DNA from: a virus
Length of the DNA: 42,660 nucleotides
IMG/VR virus record: IMGVR_UViG_3300012930_000017
Location: 1 to 42,660 of that record
Strand: one strand, 5' to 3'
Below the pieces are notes generated by a model. It ran no database searches. It was not told where the DNA came from and worked only from the letters and a program-made list of their open reading frames with translations. Position 1 is the first letter of the stretch; every line of letters begins with the position of its first letter. Shown here one piece after another: positions 7,006-15,051 of this stretch. The position numbers were made by a program, and so were the translations under genes.

Positions 7006-7331
7006 CCGAGATCGAGCTGGTCGACCGCTACACCGGCATGAGCGGCGTCCCTCGGCCGTGGCGCGCCTGTCGCCCGTGCCAGGGGCTCGGCATCGACATC
7101 GTCGCTTCGACCGAGGAGGCCGACGTCGCCTGTCCGGACTGCGGAGGGACGCGCCGCCGGCCGCTCTATCGGAGCCTGCTCGACATCCCCTGGCGGATCG
7201 GCAAGGCGCTCCGCTTCGGGTGGCGCGAGGTCGTCTGCGCCCGGTTCTGCGCCGGGTACCCGCACCTCTCCAGAGAGCGAATGCAGGGCCGGCGGATCGC
7301 GCTCCGGGCGATGCTCGCGGACTTCGTGTGA
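7002..7331 (+). CDS. Small zinc-ribbon protein, 109 aa
   Basis: ATG at 7002 overlaps the terminase stop, with GGAGG eight bases upstream. Two CxxC pairs (CRPCQGLG near residue 24 and CPDCGGTRR near 43) form a DnaJ-like zinc-ribbon pattern. The C-terminal half is basic and helical, with two further Cys residues (VCARFCAGYP). It is probably a small zinc-binding protein that contacts nucleic acid or a packaging partner. The position between terminase and portal suggests an accessory packaging role, but no specific family is recognised. Confidence 0.65.
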   Translation: MTEIELVDRYTGMSGVPRPWRACRPCQGLGIDIVASTEEADVACPDCGGTRRRPLYRSLLDIPWRIGKALRFGWREVVCARFCAGYPHLSRERMQGRRIALRAMLADFV

Positions 7332-7350
7332 GCGGCTGGGTGGGCCGCAG

Positions 7351-7593
7351 ATGACCGTCCGCAAGGCCGCGCTCGCTCCGTTCGTCCGCCGTGCCCCAGA
7401 CGCCGGCGTGGACTGGACGGAGCGGTCGAACCCGGTCGTCGGCACCGGCCACACCACCTACGGCCCCGGCAGCGCAGCCCGGGTGCAGGGTGACGACCTG
7501 GCCTCGCGGACGAATACGGACGGCACCATGCAGCCCTACTCGGCGGACGACCCCGCCGTGTTCCGCAAGCTGTTCGGGATCGAGATCGAGTGA
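7351..7593 (+). CDS. Small hypothetical protein between terminase and portal, 80 aa
   Basis: ATG at 7351, ending at 7593 and overlapping the portal GTG by four bases (GTGA). The product is polar, with a GHTTYGPGSAARVQGDDL segment and an acidic end (FRKLFGIEIE). No membrane segment or motif is visible. Coupling to the portal gene and position suggest an accessory packaging or capsid-assembly protein. The family is not recognised. Confidence 0.55.
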   Translation: MTVRKAALAPFVRRAPDAGVDWTERSNPVVGTGHTTYGPGSAARVQGDDLASRTNTDGTMQPYSADDPAVFRKLFGIEIE

Positions 7594-9659
7594 TCGCTCC
7601 GCCCCCCGACGGCGCCGGCACGGACCCGAACTTGCTGATCCCGCGGCGCAACCCGAACCTGATCGAGCGGATCGCCGGCGCCATCTTCCGGGCGCAGCCG
7701 CAGTACGGTCCCCAGCCGGACCAGCGGCAGAGCACGCAGTCGGGCATCACCGTCCAGGCCCTCCAGACGGTCTACGACCAGGTCTTCCGGAGCCAGCTCG
7801 ACAGGCTCTCGCTCTACCAGGATGCGGACGAGATCGACGACCTCTCGGAGGAAGTGTCGGTCGCGCTCGACACCATCGCGGACAACGTCACCACCTCCGA
7901 GGACGGCGTCCAGATGTCGTTCTCGACCGCCTCCGAAGACCCCGCGGTGGCCGAGGTAATCGAGCAGGTCAACGCGGACGCAGCACTCCACACGGTGGTC
8001 TACAGCGTGGTCCGGAACCTCATCAAGTACGGCGACAGCTTCTCGGAGGTCGTGGTCAATGCGAACGCCCAGATCACGCAGATGCGCCAGTTGCCGCCGG
8101 TAACGATGTACCGGAACCAGGACGCCCGGGGAGACCTGAAGCTCGGGGCGCCGGAGTACGACGACGACGGGGCTGGCCGGAACCAGGGCGGCGAGTGCGC
8201 CTTCGAGCAGCGCGACCAAGACACCCAGTCCATCGTGGCGGCATTCTATCCCTGGCAGATCGTCCACATCAGGAACAACCACGACGGCTTCAGCCCCTAT
8301 GGCCGGAGCCACCTTCGCGTTGCACGCGTAATCTGGCGGAAGTTGAAGGCGATCGAGGAGGCGATGATCATCGCCCGCCTCGCCCGTGCCTACCCGAAGT
8401 ACAGGTACAAGGTCGACACCACCGGCCTCGCCCCCCCTGAGGCGGAGGACGCGCTGAACCGATTCCAGCGCGCCGTCAATCAGCGCCAGACGGTCGGCGG
8501 CCGGCGCGAGCAGCCGTACTGGATCCTCAGCGACATCTTCTTCACCGCCCCCAAGGTCAAGGACGGGAGCGGCAAGTTCAGCGAGAACGCCACCGACGTC
8601 TCCGTTCTGGAGTCCCAAGGGGCGGCCGTCTTCAACATCGATGACGTGAAGTCGTACTTCCATCGCAAGCTCCTCTGCACCCTCCGCATCCCGCCGGCGC
8701 ACATGGGCTGGGAGGAGTCCGTCAACGCCAGAGCCACGGTCAGCGCCCAGGACGTCCAGTACATCCGCTTCCTGCGCCGCGTCCAGCAGCTCGTCGGCCA
8801 GGCCCTGGAGCAGGTCTACGACACGGCCCTGGTGCTGGCCGGCATCGACCCGGCCACCGCCGAATACGAGATCTCCTGGCCCATGCTCAGCGCCAACGAC
8901 GAGTCCGCCGCTGCCGATGCCGAGTTCAGCCGGGCCCAGGGCGACGAGATCTATGCCGAGCTGAAGGCCATCGACGCCGAGTGGATTCAGCGCCACCGCT
9001 TCGACATGACCGACGAGGAGATCGAGGAGATCGAGGCGCGGATGGAGGAGGCCAACCAGGCGGCCGCTGCGGCAGCAGAGGTCACCGCGCCGCCGGCCGA
9101 CGGATCAGGCGCGCAGGACTCGGTGCCAGTGGAGGCCCTCGACGAGGTCGACCCCGAGGACGACGAGGGGCGCGAGGTCGTGGCCGAGGACGAGATCGTC
9201 CAGGCGTGGTCGGCCGCAGCTCGAGCGTCAGCCCTGGCGCACCGCCGCGCCAGGGCGGCCCAGAAGGCGAAGGCTGCCGGCGGCAAGACGAAGGCTGCGC
9301 CCAAGACCACCACGCACGCCCCGGTCACCGGGACGCACGCGCACCCGCACGTTCACGGCGAGGTAGTGCACGAGCACGCACATGCCCACGTCGCCAGCGG
9401 CAGTCACTCCCACGCGCACGCCGTCCGCCGCGCTCCGACGATCCGAGCCGGCCACGCCTTCGTCTCCGGCGACTCCGATGAGATGCCCGACGACTACGCG
9501 GCGCCGCGCGGCCCGGTCGATCGCAGCTCAGTCGTCCTGCTCTCGGAGGCGATCAAAAGCCGGACCCTGGCCATCCTGGAGCGGGAGGCTGAGCGCGTCC
9601 TCGAAGAGCAGCGGAGGGCGCTCTCCCGCGCTCGAGAGATCACCGAGGATGTCGCGTGA
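7590..9659 (+). CDS. Portal protein, T4 gp20-like, with C-terminal His-rich segment, 689 aa
   Basis: The portal forms the ring at the capsid vertex through which DNA passes. The body carries family-like features: YGRSHLRVARVIWRKLKAIE, VDTTGLAPPEAEDALNRF, and DDVKSYFHRKLLCTLRIPPA, which resembles T4-type gp20 portals. GTG start at 7590. Residues after about 470 depart from a minimal portal. An acidic helical region (DEEIEEIEARMEEANQ) is followed by an Ala/Lys-rich linker and, at about residues 575-612, an extraordinary His-rich stretch (THAHPHVHGEVVHEHAHAH, GSHSHAHAV). A second helical region closes the protein. The stop overlaps the next GTG. Confidence 0.82.
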   Translation: MIAPPPDGAGTDPNLLIPRRNPNLIERIAGAIFRAQPQYGPQPDQRQSTQSGITVQALQTVYDQVFRSQLDRLSLYQDADEIDDLSEEVSVALDTIADNVTTSEDGVQMSFSTASEDPAVAEVIEQVNADAALHTVVYSVVRNLIKYGDSFSEVVVNANAQITQMRQLPPVTMYRNQDARGDLKLGAPEYDDDGAGRNQGGECAFEQRDQDTQSIVAAFYPWQIVHIRNNHDGFSPYGRSHLRVARVIWRKLKAIEEAMIIARLARAYPKYRYKVDTTGLAPPEAEDALNRFQRAVNQRQTVGGRREQPYWILSDIFFTAPKVKDGSGKFSENATDVSVLESQGAAVFNIDDVKSYFHRKLLCTLRIPPAHMGWEESVNARATVSAQDVQYIRFLRRVQQLVGQALEQVYDTALVLAGIDPATAEYEISWPMLSANDESAAADAEFSRAQGDEIYAELKAIDAEWIQRHRFDMTDEEIEEIEARMEEANQAAAAAAEVTAPPADGSGAQDSVPVEALDEVDPEDDEGREVVAEDEIVQAWSAAARASALAHRRARAAQKAKAAGGKTKAAPKTTTHAPVTGTHAHPHVHGEVVHEHAHAHVASGSHSHAHAVRRAPTIRAGHAFVSGDSDEMPDDYAAPRGPVDRSSVVLLSEAIKSRTLAILEREAERVLEEQRRALSRAREITEDVA

Positions 9660-9943
9660 CCACCCACGAGGAGGCCCTGCTTGTCGACCGCGTCTCGGCC
9701 GAGGTGGCCGCCGCCTTCCGGCCGCGGCTGCGCGAGATCGAGCGCGAGTCCGATCGCCTGCTCGGTGAGCTGCGCTCCATGCGCCGACGCCACCTGGCCG
9801 ATGTGGAGCGGCTGACCCGAGAGGCCGAAGAGGCTCGTGCCGAGGCAGGCCGGCAGACCCGACGGGCCGCCGAGTTCGAGGCATTGTTGGCCGAGGCCAC
9901 ACAGCCGACGCTCTCTGTCGAGGGGGCCGGCGCCGCGGCGTGA
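9656..9943 (+). CDS. Small coiled-coil protein, 95 aa
   Basis: GTG at 9656 overlaps the portal stop. Almost the whole protein is a charged helix (LREIERESDRLLGELRSM, ADVERLTREAEEARAEAGR), predicted to form a coiled coil, with a short flexible tail (VEGAGAAA). It sits between portal and MuF-like genes, each overlapping by four bases, so it is probably made with them. A capsid assembly or scaffold-like role is possible. No family is recognised. Confidence 0.6.
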   Translation: MTTHEEALLVDRVSAEVAAAFRPRLREIERESDRLLGELRSMRRRHLADVERLTREAEEARAEAGRQTRRAAEFEALLAEATQPTLSVEGAGAAA

Positions 9944-11007
9944 CCGTCCGCCGCATTCCTCGTTCGGTCCTCCAGCGGACCGACCAAGACGCCCAGGTGG
10001 GCATCTACGCCCGGAGTCTGCGCGCGATCTGGGATGACTGGCTGCGAACCTCGCTCGCCCGCGGCCTGAGCATGCTCTCGCTCGGCGACCGACTCCAGCA
10101 GGCGGCTGAGGCCAGCTACGCTGCTGCCTTCCTGCGCGGAAAGCGCCACGCCTACCCGGCGGCCACCATGGCTCCAGACGATCAGCAGTGGGTGCGTCGA
10201 GCGCTGGCGGAGAATCGCAGCTATCTGGACGGGCTGGGCTCGACGATCCAGGAGAAGGCGACCCTCCAGCAGATGCAGGGCGCTGACCTCGCGGATCTCC
10301 CCCGAGCGTTCGCCAGCCGCGTCGAGCGGTCCGGAGGGTCACTCTGGCGGGTCACCGAGGCCGGGTACGCGTCCGGCGTGCGAGACCTCTCGGCGGCGCT
10401 CGGGATGCGCTTCGGTCTCCCCCTGCGCCAGGAAGACGGCGGCCAGTCGGACGGCCAAGACGAGGAGGCCGCGCTCCTTTCCCTGGCCGCCCTGCTGCGA
10501 ATCACGTCGACCGCCCTGCGTCGGCTGCTGGCGGGCGGCTCCGTGAGTGCCCTCCAGATCGCCGAGAGTGCCGCGGCACAGGAGGTCGCTGCGGCAGCCG
10601 GGGTGCTCCCCGATACGGTCGCCACGGCCGCCACAGAAGCCCTTAGCGGCGCCGGCGCGGCTTCTCCGCTGGCCGCGGCCGACGTCTTCGCCACGGACGA
10701 GGCCGCCCTCGCAGGCGACGAGGAGTTGGCGACCGCACTGGGCGTCACGGTGGGCGATCTGCTGAGGCTCGGCAGCCGGGCGGCGCGCGATGGCGGCATC
10801 CGGATGGGCACTGCCTACCGGACCCAGAATGACGGCGACGTCTGCCTGCCCTGCCAGTCCGATGGCTCGGGAGGCGAGATGGCCGATGGCGTGTACTGGG
10901 AGCCCGACTCGCCGCCCCTGCCAGGAGAGAGCTGCCGGGGTAGGCAGAACTGCCGCTGCTATCTGGAGGCGGTCTACGAGCTCGGCGGAGCGTCCGAGGC
11001 GGCCTGA
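9940..11007 (+). CDS. MuF-like minor head protein, 355 aa
   Basis: GTG at 9940. Most of the protein is Ala-rich and helical. The C-terminus carries the feature typical of phage head-morphogenesis (MuF) proteins: a run such as RTQNDGDVCLPCQSDGSGG, then PPLPGESCRGRQNCRCYLE, with Cys residues that may bind zinc. The position directly after the portal is the usual one. The protein probably enters the prohead with the portal and helps assembly or is ejected with DNA. No fused toxin domain is seen. The 3' end overlaps a convergent minus-strand gene by 34 bases. Confidence 0.7.
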   Translation: MTVRRIPRSVLQRTDQDAQVGIYARSLRAIWDDWLRTSLARGLSMLSLGDRLQQAAEASYAAAFLRGKRHAYPAATMAPDDQQWVRRALAENRSYLDGLGSTIQEKATLQQMQGADLADLPRAFASRVERSGGSLWRVTEAGYASGVRDLSAALGMRFGLPLRQEDGGQSDGQDEEAALLSLAALLRITSTALRRLLAGGSVSALQIAESAAAQEVAAAAGVLPDTVATAATEALSGAGAASPLAAADVFATDEAALAGDEELATALGVTVGDLLRLGSRAARDGGIRMGTAYRTQNDGDVCLPCQSDGSGGEMADGVYWEPDSPPLPGESCRGRQNCRCYLEAVYELGGASEAA

Positions 11008-11198
11008 TCCAGCACCAACCAGCGGTCGTGCCCGGTGCCGCGGCGATGCTCGCTAGCCCATCTCCCACGCGCCGCAGGCGACTCGAATGGTATCGGCCCC
11101 TTGGCCTCCGGGTCGCACTCCCGGCAGACCAGCACGTAGTAGGTCCGCCGGGCGTTCCGTAGCCGCGAGACGTCGGAGGGCGGGTCCACGAGGTCCAC
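10974..11198 (-). CDS. Small minus-strand gene inside the head operon, 74 aa, probably leaderless
   Basis: The minus strand encodes a plausible small protein with SRLRNARRTYYVLVCRECDP, then GPIPFESPAARGRWASEHRRG and GHDRWLVLDQ. This resembles small phage proteins with a CRxCDP and a RGxWAxxHxxGTGH pattern. I prefer GTG at 11198; GTG at 11189 is the alternative. A TACGAT box lies 6 bases before the GTG. Flanking genes are all on the plus strand, so this gene runs against the late operon and ends inside the MuF-like gene. Function unknown. Possibly a single-gene insertion (moron). Confidence 0.6.
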   Translation of the reverse strand: MDLVDPPSDVSRLRNARRTYYVLVCRECDPEAKGPIPFESPAARGRWASEHRRGTGHDRWLVLDQAASDAPPSS

Positions 11199-11204
11199 GG
11201 CCGC

Positions 11205-11210
11205 ATCGTA
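11205..11210 (-). promoter_or_regulatory. -10-like TACGAT box of the small minus-strand gene
   Basis: TACGAT on the minus strand sits 6 bases before GTG 11198, the same geometry as at the other isolated minus-strand genes of this window. No Shine-Dalgarno and no clear -35 are present. It is probably a leaderless-type promoter; inferred from the repeated pattern. Confidence 0.45.
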
Positions 11211-11233
11211 GCGCCGCTCCCCGGGAGGTCCGG

Positions 11234-12895
11234 ATGACCAGACCCCTCCGCCAGCAGACGACTGACGCGGCCCTGAACCTGCCCGTCGGTGTCGCCAAGC
11301 CAACCACCGCAGGAGGCCCCATGGCCAAGTACAGCGCCGAGCAGCTCCGTGGCCTCCTGAAGAAGGGGCAGGCCATGGCGAACGACTCCGGCGAGCCGTC
11401 CTACCCCGTCGTCGACGCGGAGGATCTCGCCAACGCGATCCGTGCCGTCGGGCGCGGAGGCAAGTCTGCGGACGCCATCCGCAAGTACATCATCGGGCGC
11501 GCTGGCGAGATGGGGAAGTCGGACGCGATCCCCGACACCTGGGCTGCGGACGGGTCGCTGAAGCAGGAGGCCGAGCCGACCTACGACGGCGACTACCGGA
11601 TCGAGCCCGACGGCCGGCGCGTCTATGACCCCGACCACGACGGGGACGACGACAGCACCGCCATGGGCGACACGGACCACGACCACGTCCGGCCCGACGG
11701 CAGCCTGACACCGCTCGCCCAGCGCACCAAGCAGGCCATGCGCGCCGAGCGCGCCGAGCGCGGCGCGCTGTCCACGGTCCTGCTCCTGGAGGGCGAACTG
11801 CCCGGGCCGGTCATCCTCCAGGAGGCCACGCCGGAGAACGGCGGTCTGATGCGAATCCGGGTGCCCTTCTACGTCGGCGAGAGCATCGCCCGGGCGCCCG
11901 GCTTCGACAAGCGGATCTTCTTCCCCCGATCCCTACTGCCCTTGATCGTGCAGGAGGGCCGCCACCAGATCGCCGAGGGGCGCCAGCCCCTGACCGTCTA
12001 TGCGCGACACGCCCACGCCATGGCTGACGACCATCTGCCGGTCGGCGCCGTCGTGGACCTCGAACAGGAGGGACGCATTGGCTACGCGACCCTCGAAGTC
12101 TCTCCCACGACCGACGGCCGCGACGTCCAGGTGCTCGCGCAGAACAAGCACCTCAACGCGGTCTCGCTTCGCTCGGGCCTTGGCCGGTTCGAGCTGGAGG
12201 AGAAGACGGTCAACGGGGAGTCGATGCTGACGCCCAAGCGTCTGGCGATCACCGGCGTGGACTTCGCGCCGGACAGCCCGGCGCAGCCGACGTACGGCGT
12301 TGAGATCTTGCAGGAGGACGCGCGTGTCGAAATCCCTCCCGTTCACACCCCCACTCCACCAAGGAGGACAGAACACGTGCCAGACACCGAGCTGAATCTC
12401 GGCGCCCTGCGTCGCGAGCACGCGTCGCTGGTGTCCGAGATCGAGGCTCCCCTGCGAAGGGACCTGGCCGAGGTGACCACCGAGCGAGACACGCTCAAGG
12501 CCGAGCGGACCACCCTCCAGCAGGAGCGTGACGCGCTGGCCGGCGAGCGGGACGGCCTCGTCAGCGAGCGCAACGCGCGCCTGCGGAACGAGAAGCTCGT
12601 GGACATCGCGGCGCGGTTCCCCGAGCCCGAGAAGGCGCTGCCGGTGCTCCAGGAGCTGTGCCGGGACTGCCAGACGGACGCCCAGGTCGCCGAGCGCGCC
12701 TTCCCCGTCCTGCTGGAGGCTCTGAGCGCTGCCAAGACGCGGCAGGTCGACACCAAGCCGCCCAAGGAGGCGCTGCTGGACCTATTCCGCGTGGGCGGGG
12801 CCGGCCAGCCGGGGCTCAACCAGGAGAACCCGGACAAGCCCAGGGCCGAGGAGCCGGACGCGGCAGCCCTGGCCGGCGGCGCGGCGGAGTTCTGA
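11234..12895 (+). CDS. Prohead protease fused to scaffold domain, 553 aa
   Basis: ATG at 11234 with GGGAGG five bases upstream. The first ~180 residues include a helical lead region (EQLRGLLKKGQAMANDSG) and an acidic, His-containing link (DPDHDGDDDSTAMGDTD). The middle domain looks like a T4 gp21/assemblin-type serine protease: YARHAHAMADDHLPVG (candidate catalytic His), LEVSPTTDGRDVQVLAQN, then NAVSLRSGLG (candidate Ser) and LAITGVDFAP. After about residue 380 comes a scaffold-like coiled coil (TERDTLKAERTTLQQERD) and an acidic end. The protease would mature the prohead and cut its own scaffold. The stop overlaps the capsid ATG. Confidence 0.78.
   Translation: MTRPLRQQTTDAALNLPVGVAKPTTAGGPMAKYSAEQLRGLLKKGQAMANDSGEPSYPVVDAEDLANAIRAVGRGGKSADAIRKYIIGRAGEMGKSDAIPDTWAADGSLKQEAEPTYDGDYRIEPDGRRVYDPDHDGDDDSTAMGDTDHDHVRPDGSLTPLAQRTKQAMRAERAERGALSTVLLLEGELPGPVILQEATPENGGLMRIRVPFYVGESIARAPGFDKRIFFPRSLLPLIVQEGRHQIAEGRQPLTVYARHAHAMADDHLPVGAVVDLEQEGRIGYATLEVSPTTDGRDVQVLAQNKHLNAVSLRSGLGRFELEEKTVNGESMLTPKRLAITGVDFAPDSPAQPTYGVEILQEDARVEIPPVHTPTPPRRTEHVPDTELNLGALRREHASLVSEIEAPLRRDLAEVTTERDTLKAERTTLQQERDALAGERDGLVSERNARLRNEKLVDIAARFPEPEKALPVLQELCRDCQTDAQVAERAFPVLLEALSAAKTRQVDTKPPKEALLDLFRVGGAGQPGLNQENPDKPRAEEPDAAALAGGAAEF
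12377..12895 (+). CDS. Scaffold protein from an in-frame internal start, 172 aa
   Basis: Inside the protease gene, AAGGAGG at 12361-12367 is followed nine bases later by GTG at 12377, in the same frame. Initiation there would give the C-terminal coiled-coil scaffold alone (starting MPDTELNLGALRREHASL). This is the lambda C/Nu3 arrangement, where extra scaffold is made without the protease. The coiled coil (about residues 18-75) and acidic C-terminus fit a scaffold. The strong ribosome-binding site in a place that needs none for the full protein is the main evidence. Confidence 0.65.
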   Translation: MPDTELNLGALRREHASLVSEIEAPLRRDLAEVTTERDTLKAERTTLQQERDALAGERDGLVSERNARLRNEKLVDIAARFPEPEKALPVLQELCRDCQTDAQVAERAFPVLLEALSAAKTRQVDTKPPKEALLDLFRVGGAGQPGLNQENPDKPRAEEPDAAALAGGAAEF

Positions 12896-14187
12896 TGACA
12901 GACCTCGCCGTCGAGAACGTCGACTCCCAGACCGTCCTGGACTACAGCCGCAACACCGCGCTCCAGGCGGAGCTGCTCGTCCGGAAGTGGTCCAGGCGCC
13001 CCACGCTGAACTCCCGCACCGGCAAGGCGGAGTTCGTCGACTGGCTCGGCCAGGAGAGCGTGGAGAGGGGCCTCGGACCGCCCCTCAAGGACCACCGCGC
13101 CCGCCTGACCATGGCCGTGCTGCTCGAGAACCAGATGCGGTTCCAGGACTCGAAGCGGCTGGCCGTGACCAACGGCAGCGTCCTCATGCAGGACACCGCC
13201 GACCCCGACCTCGCGCTGCCGACCAAGTTCAGCCTGCCGATCGTGAGGCGCATGTACGCGCTGATCATCGATCAGGATTGGATGGTCACCCAGCCGCTCC
13301 CCGGCCCCACGGGCTACGTGTTCTGGCTGGACTTCCTGCGCGAGCAGGACTCGACCAACATCCTCTCGGTCGAGTACAACGCCTTCCTGACCGCCGAGCT
13401 GGGCGTGCCTCAGAAGGGCAAGATCAGCCTCTCGCGGACGACCATCACCGCCGTCAAGCAGCTCATGGGCATGTCCTGGTCCCTGGAGGCGATGGAGGAC
13501 GCGCGGGCTCAGCTCGGCCTCGACATCGAGTCGGAGCTGATCGGGGCCTTCTCCCAGGAGTTTCTCCGGAACCTCATGGGCAGGCACCTCAAGGACATCT
13601 ACATCGCGTCGGTCAGCGGGACCAGCACGGGCGCTTCGCTCGTCAACCCCTGGTCCGGCGCCAACCCGCAGCACCAGCTGCCCAACAAGGGCAGCCTGAC
13701 CGACACCGACTACAAGGCGTCGATCTACGCAGCGGTGATCGACGCCGACGCCGACTTCCAGCGCGCCAACCGCTACCCCTCGGACGGCATCCTCGCCGGC
13801 TACGGGATGGCGGCCTTCCTGCAGAAGCTCAACACGGTCACCGGGACCGAGTCCCCGAGCCAGACCAACATGTCCTCCCTGGGCATCTCCGACTACGGCC
13901 GCTACACGGGCCGCTGGCGGATTCAGGGGACGGACTTCCTCCCCGACAACGTGGGCATCCTCTACAAGAGGAACCCCTCGCAGCTGGAGGCCGCGTACAT
14001 CTACGCGCCCTACCAGCCGGTCAGCGTCACGCCGGCGGTCTACGCCGACTACGACGCGTCGACCGGGGCCTACCAGAACAAGGACGCTTTCGTTCGCAAC
14101 ATTCGCGAGCGCAGCGCCCAAATCGTCACGAAATCATACGCATGGCAGCCGATTCTCGGCCCCAGCAGCGGTTTCGGCCAGTTCTAG
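12895..14187 (+). CDS. Major capsid protein, T4 gp23-like, 430 aa
   Basis: ATG at 12895 overlaps the protease-scaffold stop (TGATG). The protein has the expected size and position and a C-terminal half resembling gp23-type capsid proteins (GISDYGRYTGRWRIQGTDF, VGILYKRNPSQLEAAYIY, APYQPVSVTPAVY), ending in a short SSGFGQF tail. An N-terminal helical segment of about 60 residues (ENVDSQTVLDYSRN...) could be the part removed by the protease. With the gp20-like portal and gp21-like protease it forms a T4-type head module here joined to a siphovirus-like tail. A terminator-like hairpin follows. Confidence 0.82.
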   Translation: MTDLAVENVDSQTVLDYSRNTALQAELLVRKWSRRPTLNSRTGKAEFVDWLGQESVERGLGPPLKDHRARLTMAVLLENQMRFQDSKRLAVTNGSVLMQDTADPDLALPTKFSLPIVRRMYALIIDQDWMVTQPLPGPTGYVFWLDFLREQDSTNILSVEYNAFLTAELGVPQKGKISLSRTTITAVKQLMGMSWSLEAMEDARAQLGLDIESELIGAFSQEFLRNLMGRHLKDIYIASVSGTSTGASLVNPWSGANPQHQLPNKGSLTDTDYKASIYAAVIDADADFQRANRYPSDGILAGYGMAAFLQKLNTVTGTESPSQTNMSSLGISDYGRYTGRWRIQGTDFLPDNVGILYKRNPSQLEAAYIYAPYQPVSVTPAVYADYDASTGAYQNKDAFVRNIRERSAQIVTKSYAWQPILGPSSGFGQF

Positions 14188-14210
14188 CGGACTGGTAAAC
14201 TAGACACGAC

Positions 14211-14240
14211 AGGGGCCTCGGCTCGAGACCGAGGCCCCTT
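14211..14240 (+). terminator. Terminator-like hairpin after the capsid gene, with a second weaker hairpin to 14277
   Basis: AGGGGCCTCGG at 14211-14221 pairs perfectly with CCGAGGCCCCTT starting at 14229, around a 7-base loop. Only two T residues follow, so intrinsic termination may be partial. A second imperfect stem (ACCCCG...CGGGGT with GAGG/CCTC) spans 14250-14277. Partial termination would let the capsid message outnumber the downstream messages. A TAAACT at 14196-14201 just upstream could instead be a -10 box, which makes a 5' leader structure an alternative. Confidence 0.6.
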
Positions 14241-14308
14241 CCACAGAAGGACCCCGCGAGGCGGCAACCTCCGGGGTCGTGGTCAGCACCTAAACAGGAG
14301 GAGCCGAC

Positions 14309-14980
14309 ATGACGGAGAGTACCAGCACGGAGGCGTCAGCTCAGCGGCGCTGTTCCCGGTGCGGAGAAGACAAGCCCGCAACGGCCGACTTCTTCCACCG
14401 CAACGGCCCTCGCTTGCGGCACATATGCAAGGAGTGCCTGAAGGCGTACAACCGAGCGCGGTACCAGGCAGACCCCGAGGCGAGGAAGGCGAGTGCTCGC
14501 GCCTGGGAAATAGCGAACCCGGAGGCCGTGTTGGCTTCGCGACGGCGCAACGCCCCCGCAGCCCGCCGCCGCACCAAGGAATGGCAACTCGCGAACCCCG
14601 AGCGCGCGGCTGCCCAGCAGAGAGCGATGCGCCTAAAGGACCCGGAACGCTACCTTGAGTACGTCAGGGAATGGACGCGGCGCCATCCGGAACGCAGCCG
14701 GACGATGCGCCAAGAGATCGCGCATCGGCGACGGGCTCGCATGGCGGGGCTCCCGAGCGAAGACGTCGATCTGGCTGCTCTCCTGCTGGAGCATGGCCGC
14801 TGGTGCTACCTGTGCGAGCGGGGGATCGGCCTTGACCAAGTGCTGGAGTTCGACCACGTCGACCCCATCGGCCGAGGCGGAGGGCATGTATCGGCGAACG
14901 TACGGCCCACCCATCGGCACTGCAACCGGCGCAAGTCGGATCGGCTCCTCTCCGAACTGACCCTCCCGTTCGCCGCGTAA
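14309..14980 (+). CDS. Free-standing HNH endonuclease, 223 aa
   Basis: ATG at 14309 with AGGAGG upstream at eight-base spacing. The N-terminus has a Cys4 finger (RRCSRCGEDKPATADFF, then ICKECLKAYN). The middle is a basic helical region with recurring ANPE motifs (residues ~50-130). The C-terminal HNH domain shows WCYLCERG, LEFDHVDPIGRGGGH and RPTHRHCNRRKSDRL, with the Cys, Asp-His and His-x-x-Cys-Asn residues expected. It lies directly after the capsid gene, a common site for phage homing endonucleases. No intron or intein surrounds it. It probably cuts related phage genomes lacking it near this locus. Confidence 0.85.
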   Translation: MTESTSTEASAQRRCSRCGEDKPATADFFHRNGPRLRHICKECLKAYNRARYQADPEARKASARAWEIANPEAVLASRRRNAPAARRRTKEWQLANPERAAAQQRAMRLKDPERYLEYVREWTRRHPERSRTMRQEIAHRRRARMAGLPSEDVDLAALLLEHGRWCYLCERGIGLDQVLEFDHVDPIGRGGGHVSANVRPTHRHCNRRKSDRLLSELTLPFAA

Positions 14981-14997
14981 GACCTCTCGCCTTCCCG

Positions 14998-15025
14998 CCG
15001 CGGGACGACTCAGGCCGTCCCGCGG
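14998..15025 (+). terminator. 10-bp stem hairpin before the glycosylation island
   Basis: CCGCGGGACG at 14998-15007 pairs with CGTCCCGCGG at 15016-15025 around an 8-base loop. Five C residues follow and there is no T-run, so it may be a weak terminator or a processing/stability element between the HNH gene and the sugar genes. Confidence 0.45.
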
Positions 15026-15051
15026 CCCCCTCTCACCAGAGGACCGCGCCC

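Noticed and set aside
12343-14121. Long minus-strand open frame (about 592 residues) opposite the capsid gene
   Set aside because: GC-rich shadow of a well-supported capsid gene; composition is Val/Gly/Arg-rich without motifs.
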